DNA of 64,000 nt, taken from contig NZ_VFPG01000002.1 of NCBI RefSeq assembly GCF_006716565.1, positions 124,001 through 188,000 of the forward strand, written 5' to 3'. The translations under genes and the position numbers were made by a program. This DNA is from Nocardia bhagyanarayanae. Its GTDB lineage: Bacteria > Actinomycetota > Actinomycetes > Mycobacteriales > Mycobacteriaceae. The notes beneath the pieces are model-generated. The model saw only the letters and a list, made by a program, of their open reading frames with translations, was not told where the DNA came from and made no database searches. Of this stretch, positions 8,019-19,900 are shown piece by piece. Within the stretch, counting starts at the first letter, position 1. Each line of letters begins with the position of its first letter.

Positions 8019-8903
8019 TCAGCTGGTTTCGGCGAGGGCGGGGCGGGGTTGGCCGCGGGTGAGGAGCCAGCCGACGGCGGTGGCGAGCGGGAACATGAGG
8101 ACGCCGTAAACCGCTGCGGGCACGGCCATTTCGGTACTGTCGAGGACGCTGATGGCGATGGTGATCGCGATGGTGCTGTTGTGGATGCCCACTTCCATCG
8201 AGCAGGCGATGGCTTGGCGGTCGGGGACGCCGAGCCAGCGGGGGAGGAAGTAGCCCGCGGTCAGGCTGGCGAGGCAGAACAGCGTGGTGACCGCGCCGAC
8301 GTCGAGGGCGTAGTCGACCAGGTTGTCGCGCTCGGCGACCATGGTGCCGACGACGACCAGCGCCAGCGTCAGCGCCGAGCCGATGCGCACCGGCCGATCC
8401 ATCCGGTCGGCGAACCCGCTCCACAGCCGCCGCACCACCATCCCGATCGCCACCGGAACCAGCACGATCGCGAACACCTGGACCACCTTGCCGAATTGCA
8501 GGCCGACCGTGCCCGCCCCCTCGTCCGGATCGAAGTAGTCGATAGCGAAGTTGGTCACCAGCGGCACCGTGACCACCGCGATGATCGAATTGACCGCGGT
8601 GAGAGACACATTCAGCGCCACATCGCCGCGGAACAGATGGCTGAACAGGTTCGCGGTCGTCCCGCCCGGCGAGGACGCGAGCAGCATCATGCCGACCGCG
8701 AGGATCGGCGGCAGATCGAACAGCAGCACCAGTCCGAAGGCGACGATCGGCAACACCACCAGCTGGCAGGCGAGCGCGATCGCCACGGTCTTCGGGTTGC
8801 GGGCGATGCGGGTGAAGTCCGCGACCGTCAGCGACAATCCCAGGCCGAACATGATGACGGCCAAAGCTATTGGCAGACCGACGGATACGAGCGGAGAGTC
8901 CAT
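8019..8903 (-). CDS. Bile acid:sodium symporter family (BASS) transporter
   Basis: 294 residues with about nine or ten hydrophobic segments. Signature stretches are MLLASSPGGTTANLFSHLFRGD near residue 80 and EVGIHNSTIAITIA near residue 245, the two broken-helix crossover motifs of the BASS/ASBT fold, where sodium and substrate bind. Substrates in bacteria range from bile acids to pantoate and other organic acids; none can be chosen here. The ATG at 8903 has GAGGAAG 5 nt upstream; an earlier start at 8948 would add a non-hydrophobic tail. No operon partner. Confidence 0.9.
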   Translation of the reverse strand: MDSPLVSVGLPIALAVIMFGLGLSLTVADFTRIARNPKTVAIALACQLVVLPIVAFGLVLLFDLPPILAVGMMLLASSPGGTTANLFSHLFRGDVALNVSLTAVNSIIAVVTVPLVTNFAIDYFDPDEGAGTVGLQFGKVVQVFAIVLVPVAIGMVVRRLWSGFADRMDRPVRIGSALTLALVVVGTMVAERDNLVDYALDVGAVTTLFCLASLTAGYFLPRWLGVPDRQAIACSMEVGIHNSTIAITIAISVLDSTEMAVPAAVYGVLMFPLATAVGWLLTRGQPRPALAETS

Positions 8904-9033
8904 ATTCTTCCTCAGCATTCGCGGGCCGAAGCCCACATCTGAGACCAATTCGACTCAGAATGAATGGAGGGTAGCGGCATGTGATCTACGTCGCAACCAA
9001 TCCGGCCGCGTCGGCCTGCGCCACGCCGACGAA

Positions 9034-9065
9034 CGAACCCCTCCCGACCGGTCGGAAGGGGTTCG
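9034..9065 (-). terminator. Terminator of the small secreted protein gene
   Basis: Inverted repeat CGAACCCCT (9034-9042) and AGGGGTTCG (9057-9065) with further pairing in the 14-nt centre, 35 bp past the stop at 9100 on the minus strand. Confidence 0.65.
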
Positions 9066-9099
9066 CGAGATTGCCGCCGCGAGGCAGCGGCGAAAATTC

Positions 9100-9306
9100 C
9101 TACTTGGCCGAACCGCTCGCCGAGAGCGACGACAGCAGGCAGTCCCAGTGCGGAGCGCCGCCCGGGCACCCTGGGTTGGCGACCTGCTCCGACTGCGAAG
9201 CCGGTTCGGCGGGCTCCAGCGGGATGGCCGAGGCCGGGACAACCCCGGCCAACGGGGCCAGCAGAAGGGCGCCGGCGAGCATTCCGGCGCGAAGGTGCTT
9301 ACGCAT
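9100..9306 (-). CDS. Small secreted protein with signal peptide
   Basis: 68 residues: MRKHLRAG basic N-region, hydrophobic core to about residue 22 and a PASA cleavage site near residue 27. The mature part is about 40 residues, Pro/Ser-rich, with two cysteines (GCPGGAPHWDC) that could form one disulfide after export. AAAGGA lies 7 nt upstream of the ATG. Own terminator downstream. No known family; function unknown. Confidence 0.75.
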   Translation of the reverse strand: MRKHLRAGMLAGALLLAPLAGVVPASAIPLEPAEPASQSEQVANPGCPGGAPHWDCLLSSLSASGSAK

Positions 9307-9459
9307 CGAGAATTCCTTTCGGGCGGCAACGGGTGGCCGCCGCCGACGACGCTATCGATGGCTCCGAGTCCGCGGACAGACCTGGAAAGGTGGGCCACCG
9401 AAACTCGGGGCCGTGCGGACCTCCCCCTCCGGTCGTCACCGATCTTGCACAATCGGTAT

Positions 9460-10197
9460 ATGGCCAAGCCCTGCCTGCTCTTGCAGTTGCGGCCCGAGCG
9501 CGCCGCAGCGGACGACGAGTATCGCGCGATCCTGCGCGCCGGCGAGCTCCAAGCCGACGACGTGGTGCGGGTGAAGATGGACGAGGAATTCCCGCACATA
9601 GACCTCGACGACTACTCGGCGGTGATCGTCGGCGGTGGTCCCAGCAACGTCAGCAGCCCGGAGGACCAGAAGTATCCCTACCAGCGGCGCTTCGAGCCCC
9701 GCCTGAAGAAGTTGATGACCGAGATCGTCGGCCGCGACTTCCCGTACCTGGGCGCCTGCTACGGCCTGGGCATTCTGGCGGACGTGCTCGGCGGGAAGGT
9801 CAGCGGCGACCGATACGGCGAGACCGCGGGCGCGCAGACCATCGAACTGGTCGACCACGCGGACGAAGACCCGCTCCTACGCGACCTGCCGCGGTCGTTC
9901 CGCGCGTTCGTCGGCCACAAGGAGGCCTGCCAAGAGGTGCCGCCCGGCGCGACGCTGCTGGCCGGGTCGTCCGGCTGCCTGGTGCAGATGATCCGAACCG
10001 GCCAGCACGTGTACGCGACCCAGTTCCACCCCGAACTGGACGGCAACGGGCTTGCCATCCGCATCGATGCCTATCGCCACGCGGGGTACTTCGCGCCCGA
10101 GGAGGCGGACTACCTCACCGAGCTCGGCCACCGCGAATCGATCACGGTCCCGCCGGAGATTCTGCGCCGATTCGTCACCCGATACCGCGTCGATTAG
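9460..10197 (+). CDS. Class I glutamine amidotransferase (GuaA-N-like)
   Basis: 245 residues. Nucleophile elbow YLGACYGLG with the catalytic Cys near residue 108, and the His/Glu pair in TQFHPELDG near residue 190. SAVIVGGGPSNVSSPED near residue 55 is the oxyanion-side loop. Free-standing members hydrolyse glutamine or gamma-glutamyl bonds; no synthetase partner is adjacent, so the substrate is unknown. ATG 9460 is chosen because the homologous fold starts there. The frame is open far upstream but overlaps the divergent secreted-protein gene. No ribosome site is evident. The tandem repeats start immediately after the stop codon. Confidence 0.88.
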   Translation: MAKPCLLLQLRPERAAADDEYRAILRAGELQADDVVRVKMDEEFPHIDLDDYSAVIVGGGPSNVSSPEDQKYPYQRRFEPRLKKLMTEIVGRDFPYLGACYGLGILADVLGGKVSGDRYGETAGAQTIELVDHADEDPLLRDLPRSFRAFVGHKEACQEVPPGATLLAGSSGCLVQMIRTGQHVYATQFHPELDGNGLAIRIDAYRHAGYFAPEEADYLTELGHRESITVPPEILRRFVTRYRVD

Positions 10198-10520
10198 GTG
10201 TACCTCCGCATCCGCTCCGGCCATGCGCGGGCTCTGGACGGACTTCGTCCGCCCATAGGCGTACCTCCGCATCCCCTCCGGCCATGCGCGGGCCCTGGAC
10301 GGACTTCGTCCGCCCATAGGCGTACCTCCGCATTCGCTGCGGCCGTGCGCGGGCTGAGGACGGACTTCGTCCAGGCAGCGCCCATTAGGCGTACCTCCGC
10401 CGTCGCTGCGGCCGTGTGCGGGCTGCGGGCGGACTTCATCCGGGCAGCGCCCATTTAGGCGTACCTCCGCCGTCGCTGCGGCCGTGTGCGGGCCGAGGAC
10501 GGACTGCGTCCGACAGCGCT
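10198..10520. repeat. Five tandem copies of a 61-70 bp repeat
   Basis: Units start near 10198, 10259, 10320, 10389 and 10459. Each contains TACCTCCGC, then GCGGCCGTGCGCGGGC or a close variant, then GGACGGACTTCGTCC (itself a hairpin with GGACG/CGTCC arms), and ends near TAGGC. Periods are 61, 61, 69 and 70 bp: the last units carry an extra GGCAGCGCC segment. The copies begin at the stop codon of the amidotransferase gene. Another copy is at 58352-58416, so this is a dispersed family. Not a CRISPR: there are no unique spacers between short repeats. Confidence 0.85.
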
Positions 10521-10988
10521 ATTCGGAGGTGATTCGCCCCGCGCCCCGCGGGTGATCCACCTCTCGCCCGGCTGGTGATCCACCGCGAAACCGTCGCGGA
10601 ATCCCGCCGAAGCAATCGCCAAGCGATCTTGGTACACCCCGCACAAGTTGTCTCGAACGCGTCCGAATGCCAGCGCGTCGCGCCGCGATGTGGTATCGGC
10701 AGGCCCCTCGGTGATGAACCGGCTGCGGCCAGGTGTCTGGGTCACGTGGCTCTGTGGCTAAGCTCTGGCAATCGCTCGGGTGTGCTCCTGCCTGGGCCGA
10801 TGTGGCTGACATCTCATCACGCCGCGACCTGTGGTCTGATAGGGGCCGGATTTGCCGAAATTGCCCCCTGTAAATCGATTCCTTCTCGCTTTGTTCGACA
10901 CTGGCCCGTTCGCAGGCGGGTCGTCCGACCGGGTTCGTGGGTCTCGACGAAATCTGCGGGCTGGACGCGAGAGGGATGTAGTACTCGG
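10521..10988 (+). other. Leader region upstream of the NRPS gene, no gene recognised
   Basis: 468 bp. The NRPS frame stays open through most of it, but the translation is Arg/Ser/Pro-rich without domain similarity, so I treat it as untranslated leader and promoter region. A direct repeat GGTGATCCACC occurs twice near 10550-10585. No confident promoter boxes and no MbtH-like gene. Confidence 0.5.
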
Positions 10989-13900
10989 ATGGATGGAGTT
11001 CGTCGTGCTGTTCGGGGTCGAATTCGTCGGAGGTCGAGTAACCCGCTTTTCGTCCAGCTGCTGACCGCCGCGGTCGAGTCCGCGGCCGACTCGATCGCCA
11101 TCAGCTATGACCCGACCGGCGAGCCCGGCGCCCGGCGCGAACTCACCTATACCGAACTGGACGGATCCTCGTCGCGACTGGCGCGCGAACTGATCGAGCG
11201 CGGCGTCGGCCCCGGCGACGTCGTCGCCATCGGCTTCACCCGGTCGATCGAATCCGTGCTCGCCGTCTGGGCCGTCGCCAAGACCGGAGCGGCCTACGTG
11301 CCGGTCGACCCGACGCTGCCCGCGGACCGCATTGCCTACCTCGTCGCCGACTCCGGAGCGATGCTCGGTCTCACCGACTCGAAGCACCGCCTGCGCCTCG
11401 GCGATGGCATCGACTGGCTCGAGCTCGACAACCCCTCGCACCGGGAGCGGATCGCGGCCCGGCCTGCACACCCGATCTCGTATGTCGACCGCGTCCGCCC
11501 GCTGACCGAACAGCATCCCGCCTACGTCATCTACACCTCCGGCTCGACCGGTCGGCCCAAGGGCGTCGCCGTGACCCACGCGGGTCTGGCGAGCTTGGTC
11601 ACCGCCGTGCGAGAGCGCTATCAAGTGGATGGCGGCGCCCGGGTACTGCATGTTTGTTCCCCGAATTTCGATGTCTCGGTGCTCGAACTGCTGCTCGCCT
11701 TCGGGTCCGGTGCGACGCTGGTGGTGTCGCCCCCGACGGTGTTCGGCGGCCCGGAGCTGGCCGACCTGCTCCGCCGGGAGCGCGTCACGCATCTGCTGAT
11801 CACACCGGCCGCACTGGAGTCGGTGGATCCGGCCGGGCTGGACCACCTGCGGACCGTCGTCGTCGCGGGTGACGCGTTCGGCCCCGCATTGGTCGAGCGG
11901 TGGTCGGACACGGGACGGTCCTTCTACAACGGTTACGGCCCCACCGAGGCCACCATCCTCGCGACCGGCAGCGCCGCGCTGGCGCCGGGCGAGCCGATCA
12001 CCATCGGCGCCGCACTGCCAGGCATCGGCGCGGTGGTGCTGGACGCGCGGCTGCGTCCGGTGCCCGCCGAAGTGACCGGCGAACTCTATCTGTCGGGCCC
12101 CGCGCTGGCCCAGGGTTACCTCGGGCGGCCCGGGCTGACGTCGGAACGCTTCGTGGCCAATCCTTTCGGCGCCACGCCGGGGTCGCGGATGTATCGCACC
12201 GGCGACTTGGTGCGCCGCACCGCGGACGGCGACCTCGAGTACTTGGGCCGCACCGATTTCCAGGTGAAGATCCGCGGTTTCCGGATCGAACTCGGCGAGA
12301 TCGACGCCGCGCTCACCGCGCACCCCGATATCGACTACGCCGCGACCCTCGGCAAGGTCGCGCCCTCCGGCGCGACCGTCCTCGTCTCCTATGTCCTTCC
12401 GCGCGAGGGTGTTTCGCTCGACTTCGGTGAACTGTCCCGCTTCGCCGCAACCTCGCTGCCCGGTCACATGGTGCCGTCCGCGTTCGTGGCGCTCGACGCG
12501 ATTCCGTTGACCGCCAACGGAAAACTAGACCGGCAGGCCTTGCCCGAGCCGGTGTTCGAGGCGGCCGTCTCGCGTGCGCCGGAGGGTCCGGTGGAATCCC
12601 GGATCGCCGAGTTGTTCGCGCAGGTGCTCGGTGTGCGGCGGGTCGGCGCGGAGGATTCGTTCTTCGCCGCGGGCGGGGACAGCATTCTCTCGATCCAGCT
12701 GGTGTCGCGGGCAAGGGCGGCGGGAATCTCGTTCACGCCCCAGGATGTGTTCGAGCACCGCACCGTCGCGGGGTTGGCGCGGGTCGCGGTGCTCGGCGGA
12801 GAGTCCGCCCTCGTGCTCGCGGAGCTACCGGGCGGCGGCGTCGGTGAGATGCCGCTGACGCCGGTGCTCGCCGCGTACTTGTCCGGCGGCGAGCCCTTCC
12901 GCCGATTCACCCAGCACATGGTGCTCGCGCTGCCCGAACACATCGATCGAGCGGCCCTGGTGGCCACACTCGGCGCGGTGCTGGATCACCACGACATGCT
13001 GCGCGCCCGGATCCGGTCCGTCGAAGGGCAGTGGCGACTGCACTCCCTGCCGCCCGGCTCGCTGGATGTGGACGCACTGCTGACCCGCGTCGACGTTCCC
13101 GCGGAGCTGGACATCGACGAGTTGCGGGAAACAGCCAGCACCGCATTGGATTCCGCGCTGGACACGCTGGACCCGACGGCGGGACGGATGATCGCCTTCG
13201 CCTGGCTGGCCCGCCCGGACGGCCGGGACGCACTGATCGTCGCCGCGCATCACTACGTCATCGATGGCGTGTCCTGGCGAATCCTGATCCCGGACTTGGT
13301 GACCGCATGGGCACAGCACGCCGCCGGGCAGCGGATCTCTTTGCCCGGTGTCGGCACGTCGTTCCGGCGGTGGGCACACGGTCTGGTCGATGCTGCCGCG
13401 GACCGCGTCGGCGAATTGCCTTACTGGCGGCGAACTCTCGCCATCGCCGATCCGAATCTGGGTGCCCGTGCGTTCGATCCGGCCGTCGACACGGCGGACA
13501 CCGTGCGGCGCTTCACCGTCGCGGCGCCCGCCGAGGTCACCCACGCGGTGCTGACCGAGCTGCCGAAGTTGTACCGAGCCGGAACCAACGACGGACTGCT
13601 CGCGGCGTTGGCGCTGGCGACTCGTGCGTGGCGGGCGAACAGGGGTGTCGACGCCGCGGCCACCAGGGTGCGGCTCGAGGGGCACGGCCGCGAGGAAACC
13701 ACTGTCGCCGGAGCCGATCTGACCCGCACCGTCGGATGGTTCACCACCATGTATCCGGTGGCGCTCGATCTGTCCGGCATCGACGCCGAGGCGGCTTGGC
13801 GCGGTGGCGACGCGACCGCGGCGCTGCTCAAGGCGGTGAAGGAGCAACTGCTCGCCGTGCCGGACAAGGGCATCGGCTTCGGCATGCTCCGGCACCTGAA

Positions 13901-16900
13901 CCCGGACACCGCTGGGGAACTGGGCGGCGCGCTCGGCCAGATCGGCTTCAACTATCTCGGCCGGATCTCCGCGGGCGATACGCCGGAGGGCCTGACCGAC
14001 CGGAGCTGGCTGCCGACCGCCGAATGGGGCGACCCGGAGGCCGCGCACGATCCGGACATGCCCGCGGCCGCCGTCGTGGACATCAACGCGCTCGTCACCG
14101 ACACCGACTCCGGCGCGCGGCTGTCCGCGTCCTTCGCCTACGCGTCCGAGATCCTCGACGAGGCCGCCGTTCGTGAGCTGACCGAATACTGGGTCGCCGC
14201 ACTGACCGTGCTCGCCCGGCACGCGCACGACCCGTCCGCGGGCGGGCTGACTCCGGCCGACGTCCCGCTGGTGCGGGTCACCCAGGCGGAACTCGACACT
14301 TGGCGGCGGGAGCGGCCGGGACTGGTCGACGTGCTGCCGCTCTCGCCCCTTCAGCTCGGATTGCTCTTCCTGACCCAGCTTTCGCCCGGCGCGGATCCCT
14401 ACCTGTTGCAGCTGGCGGTGGAACTGTCCGGCGACATCGATCTCGACCGACTCCGCAGGGCGGCGCAGGCGATGCTGGATCGGCACGCGATCCTGCGCTC
14501 GGCGTTCGGTTCCTCGGAAGAAGGCGCACCGGTTCAGTTCGTGAGCGAGGGACTCGCCGTGCCGTGGCGGGTCCTCGACACACCCGACGCTGACGCGGCG
14601 ACGCTGTTCGCGGCCGAACAGCGCCTCGGATTCGACCCGGCGACGCCGCCGCTGCTGCGATTCACGGTGTACCGCACGGATTCCGGGCGCACGCACTTGG
14701 TGCTGACCGCCCACCACATCCTGTTGGACGGCTGGTCGATGCCGTTGCTGATGAAGGACCTGCTGATCTTCTATGCGACAGACGGTGATTCGACGCCGCT
14801 GCCGCGGATTCGGCCGTACCGTGACTATCTCGCCTGGCTGGCGCGGTACGACCGGGACGCCACGCTGCGCACGTGGCGCGACGCGCTGGCCGGTACGACA
14901 CCGACCATGCTCGCCGCGTCCCTCGCGCCGCCGGTGCGTCCCGCCGACGGCTACGGCGACTGCGCCGCTGACCTGTCGCAGGACGAGACGGCGGCACTGA
15001 CGGCGTTCGCCGCGGCGGCGGAGGTCACCGTGAACACGGTGGTGCAGGCGGCGTGGGGTCTGGTGCTCGCCGCCTGCGTCGGGCGTACGGACGTGGTCTT
15101 CGGCGCGGTGGTGTCCGGGCGGCCGCCGCAGCTCGACGGCGTCGACGCGATGGTGGGCCTTTTCGCGAACACCATCCCGGTCCGGATCCGGTTCGACTCC
15201 GACATCTCGGTGCGGCAGTTGCTGAAACAAGTTCAGTCCGAACAGGCTTCGCTGCTCGAAGGGCATCACGTCGGACTCGCCGACATCCAGCGCGCGGCGG
15301 CGGCGGGGGAGTTGTTCGACTCGATCCTGGCTTACGAGTCGTATCCCGTCGACGCCGACGGCTTGCGAGCGGCCTACGGGACGATCGACGGGCTGGAAAT
15401 CGTCGACCTGCAAGGGGTCAACTTCACCCACTACCCCGTGGCGATCCAGGTCGAACTGGGCGCCGAGCTGCGGCTACAGGTGCAGCATCGCAACGACGCC
15501 GTCACTCCTGCCACCGCGCGGGCGCTGGCGGACCGATTGCGTTCGCTGCTCGGCGAATTCGTCGCGGCGCCCGAGCGCACATTGGCGGCGACGATGGAGT
15601 CGCTGGATGAGCGCGACGATCTGATCGCGCAGACCCGGTATTGGCGCACCGCGCTCGCCGGACTGCCGGACGAGCTGAATCTGCCCACGGATCGCCCGAG
15701 GCTCGCCGGCCCAGCGGTCGCGGAGGGCCGGATCGACTTCGAGATCGATGGCGAGCTGCACGACCGACTGCGGGAGGTCGCGCGTGCGGCAGAGGCGACG
15801 GTATTCACGGTCGTCCACGCGGCTTTCGCGGTATTGCTGGCCCGACTATCGGGCACCGACGACATCGCGATCGGTACACCCGGAGTCGACGGATCGGCCA
15901 ACACGCTGGTCCTGCGCACCCGAGTCCAGGGCGGCATGTCCTTCGCGGATCTGCTATCGGAGACGAAGGACGTCGACCTACAGGCTTTCCGACACGCGGA
16001 CCTACCGTTCGACGCCTTGGTGGCACTGCTCGACCCGGACCGGTCGGATGCGCGTCATCCGCTGGTGCAAACGATGTTCTCGGCGGGGGACCGCACTATC
16101 GAGTACCAAAACGACACGGCGAGACTGCCTCTCGACCACGGGGACGCCACCCCCGCAGCGAAACCGGACCTCTCCCTGCATATTCGCGAGCGCGACGCGG
16201 GCATCGCCGCGAACTTCACCTTCTCCCGCGCACTCTTCGATCCGCACACCATCCGCGTCTTCGCCGAGCGCTTCCTCCGGCTACTGACCGCCGCGACGCA
16301 CCGACCGGAGACTTCCGTCGGTGACCTCCCGCTGCTCGACGCCGACGAACACGCGCTGCTGACCCGCGTCGCCGCCGACGACGCCATCGGCGCCGCCCTG
16401 CTGCCCGATCTGCTGACCCGCGGCGTCGCCCTGGGCCGCGACCGCATCGCGGTGCGCTACCGTGGCCGGTCGATCGGCTACGGCGAATTCGACGAGCGCA
16501 CTTCGCGATTGGCGCGCACGCTGATCCAGCGCGGCGTCGGCCCGGAGCGTCTCGTCGCCGTCGCCCTCCCGCGCTCCGCCGACATGGTGCTCGCGGCCCT
16601 CGCGATCGCCAAGGCCGGCGGCGCGCACGTGCCGATCGATCCCGGCTATCCCGTGGAGCGGGTGCGGCACATGGTGTCCGACTCGGGCGCGATGCTCGGC
16701 ATCACCGTCGCGGAATACGCCGATCGGCTCCCCGCAGGCGTGGACTGGCTTGTTCTCGACGACCCTGCGACAGAAGAGATCTGCCGCGCGCAGTCCGCGG
16801 AGCGGGTGACGGACGCGGATCGCCTTGCGCCACTGCGTATGCGGCATCCCGCGTACGTCATCTACACGTCGGGTTCGACGGGCGTGCCGAAGGGCGTCAC

Positions 16901-19900
16901 CGTGACCCACAGCGGCCTCGAGGGTCTGCGCGAGGAGTCCGTGCGCCGCTACGGGCTGGAGCCACACCACCGGTTCCTGCACCTCTGCTCGCCGTGCTTC
17001 GACCCCTCGGTGCTCGAGTGGCTGTGCACGTTCTCGGTCGGAGCGACGCTGGTCATCGTGCCGCACACCGTGGTCGGCGGCGCGGAGCTCGGCGATCTGC
17101 TGCGCACCGAGGCGGTCACGCACGCGATCTTCACCCCGGCGGTCCTGGGTACCGTCGATCCGGAGGGCCTGGACGCGCTGGAGCTGTTGTGCGTCGGCGG
17201 TGATGTGACGACCTCGGAACTGCTGGCGAAGTGGCAGCCGGGCCGCCGCTACCTCAACGCCTATGGTCCGACCGAGGCGACCATCGCCGCGTCGTACGCG
17301 GAACTGACCGCGGGACAGCGCATCACGATCGGTTCGCCGCTGCACGGCATGTCCGCGCTGGTGCTGGACGCGCGGCTGAATCCGGTGCCGCCGGGTGTCG
17401 CGGGTGAGCTGTATCTGGCGGGCGGCGGCTTGGCCCGCGGCTATCGGAACCGCGCGGGGCTCACCGCCGAACGTTTCGTCGCCGATCCGTGGGGCGCTCC
17501 CGGCGCGCGGATGTACCGCACCGGTGACGTCGTGCGCTGGCACGTCGCCTCGCCCTCGGCACCGTGGGAGCTCGAGTACGTGGGCCGCGCCGACACCCAG
17601 GTCAAGGTGCGCGGGTTGCGCATCGAACTCGGCGAGATCGACGCGGTGCTCGGCGGGCACGACGACGTGGAGTTCGCGGTCACCGTCGGACGGAAGATGG
17701 CGTCGGGATCGACGGCGCTCGTGTCGTATGTGCTCGCGGCGCCGGGCCGCACGGTGGACACGGCGCGCCTCACCGAGCACGCGGCAAAGATTCTCCCGGC
17801 GCACATGGTGCCGTCGGCGATCGTCGTCCTGGATGAGATCCCGTTGACCACCAACGGCAAGCTGGATCGAAAGGCACTGCCGGAACCCGTTTTCGAGACG
17901 ACGCCGACCCACGCGCCGTCGAGTCCCGTCGAAGAGCGGCTCGCCGAACTGTTCGCCCAGGTACTCGGTGTGGCGACGGTCGGGGTGCACGATTCCTTCT
18001 TCGCGATCGGCGGCGACAGCATCATGTCGATCCAGCTGGTGTCGCGGGCCAAGGCGGCCGGAATCGTCTTCACCGCGCGCGACGTCTTCGAACACCGGAC
18101 CGTCGCGGGCTTGGCGCGCATCGCGACCGTCGGCGGCGACGCGTCGCCAATGGTGTTGGCGGAGTTGCCCGGTGGCGGCGTCGGCGAAATTCCGCTGACG
18201 CCGGTGCTCGCCGAATTCCTCGCCAACGGCTCCTGCGACCGCTTCGCCCAGACCGCGGTGCTCGCGCTGCCCGAGGGGATCGATCGCGCCGGTCTCGTCG
18301 CGACCGTCGCGGCGGTGCTCGACCGGCACGATGTGCTGCGTTCCCGGGTGTGGCAGGACGGCGGCCGGTGGCGGTTCGAGGCGCTGCCGAGCGGCGCGGT
18401 CGATGCCGACGCACTGGTGACCGAGGTCGACGTCCCCGTCGTCGACGACGCCGAGCTGACCCGGATCGGCAGCGCCGCAATGGCTTCGGCGATGGCCGCC
18501 CTCGATCCGGCGGCCGCGAGAATGATCGCCTTCACCTGGTTGCGCAGGTCCGGCGCGCGCGACGTGCTCGCGGTCGCGGCGCACCACTACGTCATCGACG
18601 GGGTGTCCTGGCGCATCCTGATTCCCGATCTAGCGGTGGCCTGGGCGCAGCGCGCGGCGGGACAGGAGGTCGCGCTGCCCGCGGTCGGCACCTCGTTCCG
18701 GCGCTGGGCGCACGGACTTTCCGACGCCGCCACCCGCGCGGAGCGGGCCGCCGAGGTCGGCCACTGGCAGCGGGTGCTCGCCACGCCGGATCCGTTGCTC
18801 GGCGCGCGTGCCGTCGACTGCGCGCTCGACACCGAGCCGACGATGCGGTCGATCACGGTCCGGGTGCCGGTCGAGGTCACCGAGGCGCTGTTGACCACGC
18901 TGCCCGCGCTGTATCGCGGCGGCGTCAACGACGGCCTGCTCGCGGCGCTCGCGCTGGCGGTGCGCGCGTGGCGTGCGCGGCGCGGTGTCGACTCCCCGAC
19001 GACCCGCATCCGCCTCGAGGGCCACGGACGTGAGGAAACCGTAGTTCCCGGAGCGGATCTCACGCGCACCCTCGGCTGGTTCACCAGCGTCCACCCCGTG
19101 GCGATCGACCTGTCCGGCATCGACACCGCGCATGGGCTCACCGACGGCGCGGCGCTCGCCGACGTGCTGAAATCGGTCAAAGAGCAACTGCTCGCGGTGC
19201 CGGACAAGGGCATCGGCTTCGGCATGCTGCGCCATCTCAATCCGGACACCGCCGGACTGCTCACCGGCGATATGGGCCAGATCGGCTTCAACTATCTCGG
19301 CCGCGCTTCGGCGGGCGGCCAGATCGACCAGACCGACGGAAGTTGGTTGCCGACAGCCGATCTCGGAGAGATCGAGATCGAGCACGATCCGGCCCTGCCC
19401 GTCGGCGCGGTGATCGACATCAACGCGATCGTGGCCGACACCGCGACCGGCCCGCGCATGGAAGCGAGCTTCCGCTACGCGAGCGGCATCCTCGACGAGG
19501 CGGCGGTGCGGGAACTGGCCGACGAGTGGACGGCCGCGCTGACCGCCGTCGCCGACCACGTACGGCACCCGGCCGCGGGCGGACTGACGCCCTCGGATGT
19601 GCCGCTGGTGCGAGTCACCCAAGCCGATCTGGACCGCTGGCGGCGGGACTACCCGGGGCTGTCGGACGTCTTGCCGCTCTCGCCGCTCCAGTCCTCGCTG
19701 CTGGTGCTCATCGAACTGCTCGCCGGATCGGTCGACGCCTACATCATCCAGTTGGCTGCCGAGCTGACCGGCGACCTGGACACGAACCGCCTGCGCGGGG
19801 CCGCGCAGACCATTCTGGACCGGCACGCGAACCTCCGCTCCGCCTTCGTCACCGCGGCCGACGGGACCCCGGTCCAGCTGGTGGTCGACGACCTCGACAT

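Noticed and set aside
8551..9459. N-terminal extension of the class I amidotransferase
   Set aside because: It would run antisense through the transporter and secreted-protein genes; the amidotransferase fold starts at 9460.
10198..10520. CRISPR array
   Set aside because: Repeat unit is 61-70 bp and directly tandem, without short repeats separated by unique spacers, and no cas genes are present.
10575..10988. N-terminal extension of the NRPS (138 residues)
   Set aside because: No similarity to C or A domains, low-complexity Arg/Ser content, and an in-frame ATG sits just before A1.
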